Below, piece after piece: positions 14,720 through 21,709 of a stretch of 36,553 nucleotides of DNA. The position numbers and the translations under genes are program-made. Source of the stretch: an uncultured Collinsella sp. (GTDB taxonomy: Bacteria; Actinomycetota; Coriobacteriia; Coriobacteriales; Coriobacteriaceae); assembly GCA_900541885.1 (NCBI GenBank), contig UQKW01000020.1, positions 1-36,553 on the forward strand. Direction: 5' to 3'. Each line of letters starts with the position of its first letter. Within the stretch, counting starts at the first letter, position 1. The notes under the pieces were generated by a model. That model was not told where the DNA came from. It saw only the letters and a program-made list of their open reading frames with translations, and searched no databases.

Positions 14720-14981
14720 ATTGAAATTGAAAGCCTCCGGCAACGGGGGCTTTTCTTTTATGGCAACACCGCATGGATTCGAACCTCGGTCGAGGCGCGG
14801 GCGTAAAGAAAACGCGGAGCGTTTTTAGCCCGCGGGCGAGCACGCCGGCAGGCGGGCGAAGCCGGTGCGGATCCGCGCAGCGGATGCGCGGAATCCTATA
14901 CGCCGCACCAATTGAACTTGAAGCCTCCGGCAATGGGGGCTTTTCTTTTATGGCGACATCACATGGATTCGAGCCTCGGTC
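14700..14981 (+). repeat. tRNA-Arg 3'-end duplication with hairpin array (element B)
   Basis: 14700-14791 (tRNA 3' end, terminator and an inverted T-arm fragment) recurs at 14891-14981 with several substitutions and one gap, an offset of 191. GGATTCGAACCT (14775-14786) is an exact inverted copy of this tRNA's T-arm (14694-14705). Hairpin 1 has an outer stem CGCGGGC/GCCCGCG (14796-14802 / 14828-14834) around AAAACGC-GGA-GCGTTTT (14809-14825). Hairpin 2 is CGCC-GGCA-GGCG (14843-14854). Hairpin 3 is ATCCGC-GCA-GCGGAT (14871-14885). GAAGCCGG sits at 14858-14865. GGATTC (14775) can pair with GAATCC (14891) to close the array. The design is the same as behind tRNA-Leu and tRNA-Ser. Confidence 0.9.
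14731..14760 (+). terminator. Terminator behind tRNA-Arg
   Basis: AAGCCTCCG-GCAA-CGGGGGCTT forms a 9-bp stem with TTCTTTTA behind. A second copy with one loop-side change stands at 14921-14950. Confidence 0.88.
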
Positions 14982-15083
14982 AAAGGGGACTATTTCTTAT
15001 CGACTCGTGTAAGATTTCGAGTATGCGTCTCGGTGAGGCCGCGGCGCGCTCTTTCTTCAGACGACCGATCAGGGTGATATTTC

Positions 15084-17525
15084 GTGGCAGAGCGTCCGAC
15101 TTATAAGCTCAAGTTTCTCGATCCCAAGAAGCGCTTTCCGGTGATGCCCGAGCAGCCTGCAGGGCGCTCGTATGGCGTTGTTTGGAAACTCTTTGGCGAC
15201 GATCCGCACGAATCATGCTACGCCGTTGAATTCGTCGGCAAGAGCCATGTGTCACTTTTAGGCTACGTGAGCGTTTCGGGCGAAGTGTACAAGGTGGACC
15301 GCCCCGTTAGCGAGGCGCCGTTGCCCGATGATCCCGATATGCAACTGGTTCTTGATGAGTCCGACTCCAGCATTGGCGAGATTGCGGTAAGGGGCGCCGA
15401 TGGGACGATGCGTCCCCGGGCGCGGGTCATCGGCTCTCCAAAAGGCCCCATGCGCGAGCAGTCCGACTGCGAGACATGGAATTCGGCCCGTAGCCTCCCT
15501 TACGGTGAGTTCATGGCATCTATGTTCTTGCGCTACGTGATATTTGCCGACTCCGAAAATGCTATTGCGGCCACGGCAGACACCCATAGGCTCGACGAGA
15601 GCATGCACAATGTCGTCGACAAGATCAAGCTCGTCAAGCTGCCCGAGCCAGTCGAACTGCTGCTGGGATTCGATTCCACGCCACTTCCCGACGCCATCGA
15701 GACATTGCTCTACCGAATTGACCATACGGATAATCCGAGTGGCATCGAGCACTATGCCGCGGCCTTGATGGGCGAAGTCAATCTGCCTCGTCTGCGTACC
15801 ATCGCGGCAAAAACCGAAATGAGCTTGGCCCGTATCGACCGTTCAAAGCTCTTTTACCTCAATTTCGATCGCAGCCTGCTGGATCAGGACGAGATCGACA
15901 CCTTGCTTGCCATTGAGTGCCGCCTGAACCGCCTCTCGGGCATCCTTGAGCGTATCGGAGCCGGATTGGCCCCTGTCGCCTCATCGCCAAGCTTTGAGGG
16001 TTGCTCGCTCTTTGATCTGTGGCACATCTCTAAGACGACCAACGATGTTCCTCGCTTGCTCGAAACGCTGTCGAGCGACAACCCGTGGGCCAAGCCGGGA
16101 ACCGTTGCGTGCCAGCCGGGTGGCGAGTGGGACGTGCGCACCCGCTTTGCACGAATTGTCGAGGCGCTCAACGTGGTCACGCGACTCGACTATACCTATC
16201 GTGTCAACGTTGCCGAGGGGATTATGCTCGTCCAGTTTGGGCGCTCTGTCGTTGATGCCATGCCGCAGCGTGAATACGATGCTCAGGATGACGCTTGGCG
16301 CGAGCTGGACGAGGGTGCGCGCGAGATCTGGGCCGCGGAGCACGACGCGCGCGTAGCGCTCACGCTTGCGGCGGCTTGCTTTGCCGCAGGTGCCTGCATC
16401 ACGCGCTGCTATGTGCAGATTGACGCTCCCGACAACGAGCGGGATGTGCACATCGTCGCAACGTATTCCTTTGCCCGTGCCGAGTATCTTGCCGATTGTG
16501 TCCCCGTCGCCAAGGATCTTGAGAGCATGGATATGGACGATATGCCGTGCAAGCGCATGCTTGAGGCATATGAGGCGACCACGCCGGATATGATTGAGCC
16601 TGCTGAGGTCCACGCTCGCCCACGTGACGACCATCGTCCGCTGCCGCCGGCGTTGCGCGACCTGCTGCTTGCCGATACGGCTGACGAGTTGGAAGTCATG
16701 GAAGAGGATGGCGACCCGTACGTGGCACGCGTCGTTGAGTTGCGCGAGCAGTCTAAAACTGACCGTGCAGGTGCATTTGAGGGCTTTTCTCGTTTGGCCG
16801 AGGAGCTGGAGGCCAAGTGCGCCGTTGCCGAGCTCTTGGCAACGGGGCCGGTTCAAACGCAGTTCTGCGACAACCAGTTGGTACGCATGGTGCTGCCGGT
16901 GATGGAGGAGGATCGCTCCGTGCGCATTCTGCGCGCGCCCGATGCGCTGTACTTTGCCCAGCACGAGATTTGCAGCTTTTACGCCGAGCAGGAAGATTTT
17001 GAGCGCGCATTGCCCGAGGTGCGCCGCCTTTACGATTTGGCGCGCTCGTCCATGCAGTCTCACTTTGCGTTGATTAACGTGCTGGCGCGTCTGGAGCGTT
17101 TTGACGAGGTTATCGAGGTGGCCCGTCACGGCTTGCGCATCGCGAGCGATCGTCCCTCGATCGGCTACCTGTTTTACCGTTTGGCATTTGCATACTGGAA
17201 CTGCGATCAGCTCGAGCTGGCGCTGGCGTGCTACCGCCTCGTGCCGCGCGGCGAGGAGTCGGGCAGCAGCGCGCTGGAGGAAATGCAGGGCCTCATGAAC
17301 GAGATGGGCATCAATGAGCCTCCGACGTTCGATGATGCGGTTGAGACCATCCGCAAGGCGGGGCTCGAGTTGCCGCCGGTGCCCGCCGTGACCAACCAGC
17401 TGGCGGATGCTGCCGTACAACTCGTTGATAACGGTTTCTTCTTCCTGGCGCGCGGCTGTATCTTCCAGATGTGGCGCACCATGGGCAACGATGAGCTAGG
17501 CTCCCTCAACCGCTCGCTGGGGTAG
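15084..17525 (+). CDS. Large hypothetical protein with TPR-like C-terminal part
   Basis: An 813-residue soluble protein that I cannot name. The N-terminal 200 residues look globular and mixed (AERPTYKLKFLDPKKRFP, then YGVVWKLFGDD and YAVEFVGKSHVSLLGYVS). The middle region (about 230-500) has no recognised motif. The last 220 residues contain helical repeats of TPR type: YAEQEDFERALPEVRRLYDLA, INVLARLERFDEVIEVARHGL and YRLAFAYWNCDQLELALACYRLV. This suggests a protein-binding scaffold. It has no signal peptide or membrane segment. The start is GTG 15084 with AGGGTGAT about 8 bases upstream; it begins 103 bases after the second copy of the tRNA-Arg repeat. Confidence 0.75.
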   Translation: MAERPTYKLKFLDPKKRFPVMPEQPAGRSYGVVWKLFGDDPHESCYAVEFVGKSHVSLLGYVSVSGEVYKVDRPVSEAPLPDDPDMQLVLDESDSSIGEIAVRGADGTMRPRARVIGSPKGPMREQSDCETWNSARSLPYGEFMASMFLRYVIFADSENAIAATADTHRLDESMHNVVDKIKLVKLPEPVELLLGFDSTPLPDAIETLLYRIDHTDNPSGIEHYAAALMGEVNLPRLRTIAAKTEMSLARIDRSKLFYLNFDRSLLDQDEIDTLLAIECRLNRLSGILERIGAGLAPVASSPSFEGCSLFDLWHISKTTNDVPRLLETLSSDNPWAKPGTVACQPGGEWDVRTRFARIVEALNVVTRLDYTYRVNVAEGIMLVQFGRSVVDAMPQREYDAQDDAWRELDEGAREIWAAEHDARVALTLAAACFAAGACITRCYVQIDAPDNERDVHIVATYSFARAEYLADCVPVAKDLESMDMDDMPCKRMLEAYEATTPDMIEPAEVHARPRDDHRPLPPALRDLLLADTADELEVMEEDGDPYVARVVELREQSKTDRAGAFEGFSRLAEELEAKCAVAELLATGPVQTQFCDNQLVRMVLPVMEEDRSVRILRAPDALYFAQHEICSFYAEQEDFERALPEVRRLYDLARSSMQSHFALINVLARLERFDEVIEVARHGLRIASDRPSIGYLFYRLAFAYWNCDQLELALACYRLVPRGEESGSSALEEMQGLMNEMGINEPPTFDDAVETIRKAGLELPPVPAVTNQLADAAVQLVDNGFFFLARGCIFQMWRTMGNDELGSLNRSLG

Positions 17526-17563
17526 GGGCGGTATAGCGGGACTACATCGTGCTCGGCATCTCG

Positions 17564-17618
17564 TTTGTTCAGTATACTGAACAAAAATTGCTATAATTTG
17601 TTCAGTATATTGAACAAA
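17564..17618 (+). promoter_or_regulatory. Promoter with two 22-bp palindromic operators
   Basis: 17564-17585 is a perfect 22-bp palindrome (half-site TTTGTTCAGTA). 17597-17618 is the same sequence with one half-site change (centre TATATT instead of TATACT). The two centres are 33 bp apart, about three helical turns. A consensus -10 TATAAT (17592-17597) lies between them. The second operator reaches within 12 bases of the start codon and covers the transcription start. A dimeric repressor binding cooperatively is implied, but no regulator gene is adjacent. Confidence 0.8.
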
Positions 17619-17629
17619 TGGGAGGCCCT

Positions 17630-18916
17630 ATGAATCGCGAACTCCTAAAGCATGTGATTTTTGACCAACACGAGGTTATTCGCAGCGCGACGATTGTGCC
17701 GCGCCGTTACCACTTGGATCCCCAGGGAAACTATGTCATCACGGGCCTTCGTCGCTCGGGAAAATCAACGCTGCTATATAAAGTTGCGCGCGATTTGGTT
17801 AGAGACGGAGCAGCGTGGAACCAGATAATCTATATCAACTTTGAGGATGAGCGCCTCGCTGAATTCACTTCCGCCGATTTCAACGATATCTTGCTCGCCC
17901 AAAGCGAACTGAGCGACCGGGAGGGCTATTTTTTCCTTGACGAAGTCCAGAACATCGAGGGCTGGGAAAAATTTGCGCGGCGATTAACAGATTCTGGTAG
18001 ACGCGCCTATATAACGGGCAGCAATGCGAAGATGCTGAGCAGCCAGATTGAAACGACACTTGGCGGTCGTTATCTGGTCAAACACGTTACTCCCTACCGA
18101 TTCGATGAGTATCTAGACGCATTGGGGAAAAGCCGCGACGAGGCGGCTCTGTACTCGACGTCGGGCATGGGTGCCCTGAGTGCGGCGTTCGATTCTTTTT
18201 ATACCTACGGTGGGTTCCCTGAGTCCCTTCGTTATGGGGCACCGCGAGAATATGTTGAGAGTGTCTATCAAAAAGTTTTGCTCGGAGATGTCGTTGCGCG
18301 CAACAGCGTACGTAACCCCCAGGCTATGCGCGTGCTTGTGAAGAAAGTTGCGGAAACGGTCCACAACGAGGCTTCTTTTTCATCCCTGCACGGAATGCTC
18401 AAAGGCATTGGATATGGCCTAAGCAAGGCGGCGCTCATTGAGTACTTGGGGATGATCCAAGAGGCGTACCTGCTATTTGCCGTTAAAAATGCGACGGCAA
18501 AATTCGTAGAACGAGAAGGTAGCCCCAAATACTATTTTTCGGACAATGGTTTGCTCAACCTCTTCTTGGTGAATAAGGAGCCGGTGCTGCTCGAAAACGA
18601 AATTGCGGTTGCGATGCATGATGTGTACGAAGACGCGCTCTGCTATCTAAAATCCGCAAAAAACGGGATCGACATCGATTTCTACGTGCCCGAGAGGGGG
18701 CTTGCGGTTCAGGTGGCGTATTCGTTGTCGGAAAGCGCTCGGTCGCGCGAAATTGGCAACTTGGTAAAGCTTGCCAAGGTTGATGACGCCGTGAACAGGC
18801 TTGTTATTGTGACAAAGGAAGATGAGGGGGACATCGATGTTGAGGATGCGCACATTGAGGTTATCCCCGCGTGGAAGTTCATCTTGAGGGACCTCTGCGG
18901 CCAACCGAGCGCGTGA
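17630..18916 (+). CDS. AAA-type ATPase with DUF4143-like C-terminal domain
   Basis: A 428-residue protein of the AAA_14/DUF4143 family. Walker A is GLRRSGKST (residues 39-47) and Walker B is FFLDEVQNI with Asp104-Glu105. A sensor-like ITGSNAKML and the typical LGGRYLVKHVTPYRFDEYL follow. The middle has a winged-helix-like segment (FSSLHGMLKGIGYGLSKAALIEYLGMIQEAYLLF). The C-terminus (FSDNGLLNLFL, then DIDFYVPERGLAVQVAYSL) is the nuclease-like fold of this family. The biological role of such ATPases is not established. ATG 17630 is preferred over 17618 because GGAGG is at 17621. Base composition is visibly more AT-rich than in neighbours, suggesting an acquired gene, and its promoter has two strong operators. 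Confidence 0.88.
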   Translation: MNRELLKHVIFDQHEVIRSATIVPRRYHLDPQGNYVITGLRRSGKSTLLYKVARDLVRDGAAWNQIIYINFEDERLAEFTSADFNDILLAQSELSDREGYFFLDEVQNIEGWEKFARRLTDSGRRAYITGSNAKMLSSQIETTLGGRYLVKHVTPYRFDEYLDALGKSRDEAALYSTSGMGALSAAFDSFYTYGGFPESLRYGAPREYVESVYQKVLLGDVVARNSVRNPQAMRVLVKKVAETVHNEASFSSLHGMLKGIGYGLSKAALIEYLGMIQEAYLLFAVKNATAKFVEREGSPKYYFSDNGLLNLFLVNKEPVLLENEIAVAMHDVYEDALCYLKSAKNGIDIDFYVPERGLAVQVAYSLSESARSREIGNLVKLAKVDDAVNRLVIVTKEDEGDIDVEDAHIEVIPAWKFILRDLCGQPSA

Positions 18917-18993
18917 TTGGTTCCCATCGGAAGATTGCGGGCTGTTGGGGCTCTCGGGATTACCGGCAACAAAGAATCGTCGCAAATTCCCTC

Positions 18994-19022
18994 TTGCCCA
19001 TCCTCGCCTGTTTGGTTACTAT
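18994..19022 (+). promoter_or_regulatory. tRNA-Ser promoter
   Basis: TTGCCC (18994-18999) and TACTAT (19017-19022) have a 17-base spacer; the tRNA begins 15 bases later. The rest of 18917-19036 shows no coding sequence. Confidence 0.6.
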
Positions 19023-19036
19023 GAAACGGCTGTTAC

Positions 19037-19127
19037 GGAGAGCTGACCGAGAGGCCGAAGGTGCTCGCCTGCTAAGCGAGTATGCCCCAAAAGGGCATCT
19101 GGGGTTCGAATCCCCAGCTCTCCGCCA
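19037..19127 (+). tRNA. tRNA-Ser (GCT)
   Basis: A 91-base class II tRNA with acceptor GGAGAGC/GCTCTCC and discriminator G. The anticodon stem is CTCGC/GCGAG around GCT, reading AGC/AGU. It has a long variable arm (TGCCC CAAAA GGGCA) and T-arm TGGGG TTCGAAT CCCCA, and CCA is encoded. Confidence 0.95.
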
Positions 19128-19390
19128 GTACGAATTTGAAGAAGGGCTCCGTAAGGGGCCCTTTTTGGTATGGAGAACGTTAGCTGGGGATTCGAACCCG
19201 AGAGAGCACGGGCGTTAAGCAAACGCGAAAGCGTTTGTAGCCCGTGGGCGAAAAGCCGCCAGGCTTTGAAGCCGGAGGGCATGCGCAGCATGCCCGGATA
19301 TCCCCAGCTCTCCGCCAGTACGAATTTGAAGAAGGGTCCCATTTGGGGCCCTTTTTTATTATCAAGAATGGCGGCTGGGGATTCGAACCC
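19110..19390 (+). repeat. tRNA-Ser 3'-end duplication with hairpin array (element C)
   Basis: The tRNA 3' end and following bases (from 19110) recur from 19300, an offset of 190. AGCTGGGGATTCGAACCC (19182-19199) is an exact 18-base inverted copy of this tRNA's T-arm (19102-19119), and 17 bases of it recur at 19374-19390. Hairpin 1 has an outer stem CACGGGC/GCCCGTG (19207-19213 / 19240-19246) around CAAACGC-GAAA-GCGTTTG (19220-19237). Hairpin 2 is AAAGCC-GCCA-GGCTTT (19252-19267). Hairpin 3 is GGGCATGC-GCA-GCATGCCC (19277-19295). GAAGCCGG is at 19268-19275. AGCTGGGGAT (19182) pairs over 10 bases with ATCCCCAGCT (19300) to close the array. Confidence 0.9.
19142..19167 (+). terminator. Terminator behind tRNA-Ser
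   Basis: AAGGGCTCC-GTAA-GGGGCCCTT forms a 9-bp stem with one T-G pair, then TTT. The second copy near 19332-19357 differs at several stem and loop positions (AAGGGTCCC-ATTT-GGGGCCCTT) yet pairs equally well. Confidence 0.8.
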
Positions 19391-19424
19391 TCAAAAAATG
19401 AGGCGCCCAGTTGGACGCCTCATT
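19390..19424 (-). terminator. Terminator of dacA (minus strand)
   Basis: AATGAGGCG and CGCCTCATT (19397-19405 / 19416-19424) form a 9-bp stem. On the minus strand it is followed by a run of T (plus-strand AAAAAA at 19393-19398). It stands 25 bases after the dacA stop. Confidence 0.85.
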
Positions 19425-19449
19425 TGGTTCGATGTGATATCGCTCCGGC

Positions 19450-20790
19450 TTACACCTCAGGAGCCTTGGCTACGGTCTCGCTCTCTGCCGCAAGTGGGCG
19501 GTTGTCGATGCGGCGGCCCAAGCGATCGAGCTTCACGAGCAGCCATTCAATGGGATTCGGCCCTGCGCCTTCCTCGTCGGCAACCAGGTCCATGACGGCG
19601 ATCTTGGTGCCGTTCTGCTTGAGCGTAACGCTGCCCACCTTGTCGCCCACATGCACCGTGCCCGAAAGATCTTCGTAGCTAACCTTTTCGGTCACCTCGC
19701 CGGCAAGGGAAAACACGGTCGCTTGCGCCGTGGGATCGGCGAGCGTGGCGTCGATCGTCTTATCCGTCCAGTCGGTTTGACTAATGCGCGCCATAAGCGG
19801 GTTGCCGTTGGCGGTCTTTTCCTGCGTGTTGGCGATTGCGACCGTCACCTTGTGGTCGTAGTACCAGTTGGCAAGGGTGGCGGTATCGGTAAAGCGCTGG
19901 TCGGTGGTGGTGGAGTTCAAAATAACGGTGTAGATCTCGTCGCCGTCGCGGTTGTAGGCGCTCGTAAAGCAATAGCCCGCGTCGTCGGTGGTGCCGGTCT
20001 TGCCGCCAATGTTTCCGTCCTGACCGAGCAAAACGTTGTGCGTGTCCATGGAATGCGAATGGTCTGAGCCATCGGCGCCCGTAATCTCGATCCAGGAGTC
20101 CTCGCTCGCCACGACCTCGCGGAACGTGTCGTTTTTCATGGCCTCCTGCATCATCAGCGCTACATCATGTGCGGTCGAGTGCATATCGCCGGCCCACTCG
20201 TCAAAATCCAGGCCGTGCGGATTCTCGAAGACCGTACCGGTGCAGCCGAGCTTTTTGGCGCGCTCGTTCATGGCCTTTACAAAGGTGGCCACGGCGTCCT
20301 TGGTCTTGGGGTCGATCTTTTTGCCCACGTGCTCGGCAAGCACGATGGCGGCGTCGTTGCCCGAGGGGATCATCAGGCCGCGTAGTGCCTGCTCCACGGT
20401 GAGCTCGTCGCCTTCGAGCAGGCCGGCAGTCGAGTTGCCTACGGTGGCGGCAGCGTTGCTCACCGTGACCTTCTCGTCCATCTTGCAGTTTTCGACGGTC
20501 AGGATTGCGGTCATGACCTTGGTGATCGAGGCGATTTTGACCTGCCCATCGGCGCCGCGCCCATAGTAGACGGTGCCGTCTTTGCCCATGACGAGGGCAT
20601 TGGTCGCATCGATATCGGGCAGGTTTTCGGCCGTGATGCCGCGCGCATCGGCGGTTTTGCCGCAAACATTGTCGGTCGTGAGCACTTGGGCGCCGGCGAC
20701 GGTGGGCGCGCCAGCGGCAAGGGCGATAGCGCAGACAAAGCCGGCGGCAAGCTGGGCTGAGCGCTTTGCAAAAGAGGTGAGGGACTTCAC
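19450..20790 (-). CDS. dacA: D-alanyl-D-alanine carboxypeptidase (PBP5 type)
   Basis: A 446-residue secreted serine peptidase that trims the terminal D-Ala from peptidoglycan stem peptides. A signal peptide occupies about residues 1-34 (basic start, helix AAGFVCAIALAAGA, cleavage near AGA-Q). Active-site motifs are SITK (88-91), SGN (143-145) and KTGT (264-267). The C-terminal beta domain (SGTVHVGDKVGSVTLKQNG) is of the PBP5-C type. It ends in an amphipathic stretch NPIEWLLVKLDRLGRRID that may anchor it to the membrane. I prefer GTG 20790, which gives a clean signal peptide and lies downstream of a minus-strand -10 TATACT (20830-20835). The in-frame ATGs further upstream would lie before that promoter. 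It is divergent from a VanRS-like system that may control it. Confidence 0.9.
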   Translation of the reverse strand: MKSLTSFAKRSAQLAAGFVCAIALAAGAPTVAGAQVLTTDNVCGKTADARGITAENLPDIDATNALVMGKDGTVYYGRGADGQVKIASITKVMTAILTVENCKMDEKVTVSNAAATVGNSTAGLLEGDELTVEQALRGLMIPSGNDAAIVLAEHVGKKIDPKTKDAVATFVKAMNERAKKLGCTGTVFENPHGLDFDEWAGDMHSTAHDVALMMQEAMKNDTFREVVASEDSWIEITGADGSDHSHSMDTHNVLLGQDGNIGGKTGTTDDAGYCFTSAYNRDGDEIYTVILNSTTTDQRFTDTATLANWYYDHKVTVAIANTQEKTANGNPLMARISQTDWTDKTIDATLADPTAQATVFSLAGEVTEKVSYEDLSGTVHVGDKVGSVTLKQNGTKIAVMDLVADEEGAGPNPIEWLLVKLDRLGRRIDNRPLAAESETVAKAPEV

Positions 20791-20987
20791 AGATTTCGCT
20801 TTCGACGGGATGGTCTCTTCTGAAACTAGAGTATATCGTTTGCCGGCGTCGGCGATCATCGCGTGCGCGCTTGGCCCACATCCGCACCCGAACGGGCACA
20901 AGGGTGCTTAAGGCCGACTTAATCACCCACGCTTGTTGTGTGTGGCGTGCGTCGCCTCAGGCATAATGGAGCGCGAGAGGAGCACGC

Positions 20988-21683
20988 ATGAACGAGCGCA
21001 TTTTGGTAGTTGATGACGAGAAGGCCATCGCCGACTTGGTTGGCATCTACCTTACAAAAGAGGGCTTTGATGTCCAGATTGCCTATAGCGGGGCCGATGC
21101 TGCCAAGGCGATTTTGGAGCAGGAGTTCGATCTGGCGCTGCTTGATGTCATGCTGCCCGATATCGATGGGTTTGAGCTGCTGCGTACGATCCGTTCCAGC
21201 CATACCTATCCCGTGATCATGCTGACGGCGCGCGATGCCCAGCAAGACAAGATCGGGGGCCTTTCGCTTGGCGCGGACGATTACGTGGTTAAGCCGTTCC
21301 GTCCGCTGGAGCTCATCGCGCGCGTGCACGCTCAGCTTCGCCGCTACACCAGCTACGGTAGCCGTGCACAGGCGGCCGAGTCGCCGACCATTCAGCTCGA
21401 CGGCTTGGAGATCAACCGCGATGCTCGTTCCGTAATGGTGGACGGTTCACCGGTTCGCCTCACGCCCACCGAGTATTCAATCTTGCTGTATCTGGTCGAG
21501 CATCGCGGCAGCGTGGTGGCCGTGGAGGACCTGTTCCGCGCGGTGTGGAACGAGGACTTTATGCCCGGCTCCAACAATACGGTGATGGTGCATATTCGCC
21601 ACTTGCGCGAAAAGATCGGCGACGACGCACAAAAGCCACGCTTTATCAAAAACGTCTGGGGCGTCGGCTACATCATCGAATAA
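20988..21683 (+). CDS. OmpR-family response regulator, VanR-like
   Basis: A 231-residue two-domain regulator. The receiver domain has the acidic pair Asp9-Asp10, the phosphorylation site Asp53 in LALLDVMLPD, a Thr in MLTAR and Lys in VVKPF. The C-terminal winged helix (PVRLTPTEYSILLYLVEHRGSVV, ending FIKNVWGVGYIIE) is of OmpR type. It most resembles VanR-type regulators and is paired with a VanS-like kinase 26 bases downstream. GAGAGGAG lies upstream of ATG 20988. The likely target is the divergent dacA, whose product removes D-Ala as VanY enzymes do; that link is inference. Confidence 0.88.
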   Translation: MNERILVVDDEKAIADLVGIYLTKEGFDVQIAYSGADAAKAILEQEFDLALLDVMLPDIDGFELLRTIRSSHTYPVIMLTARDAQQDKIGGLSLGADDYVVKPFRPLELIARVHAQLRRYTSYGSRAQAAESPTIQLDGLEINRDARSVMVDGSPVRLTPTEYSILLYLVEHRGSVVAVEDLFRAVWNEDFMPGSNNTVMVHIRHLREKIGDDAQKPRFIKNVWGVGYIIE

Positions 21684-21709
21684 CGCTTTTCGCTTGTGAG
21701 GATCTTGAT

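Noticed and set aside
14550..15012. Open frames through the tRNA-Arg repeat (for example one beginning MDSNLGRG)
   Set aside because: They translate the tRNA 3' end, terminator and hairpins; no RBS, and the hairpin structure explains the sequence better than coding.
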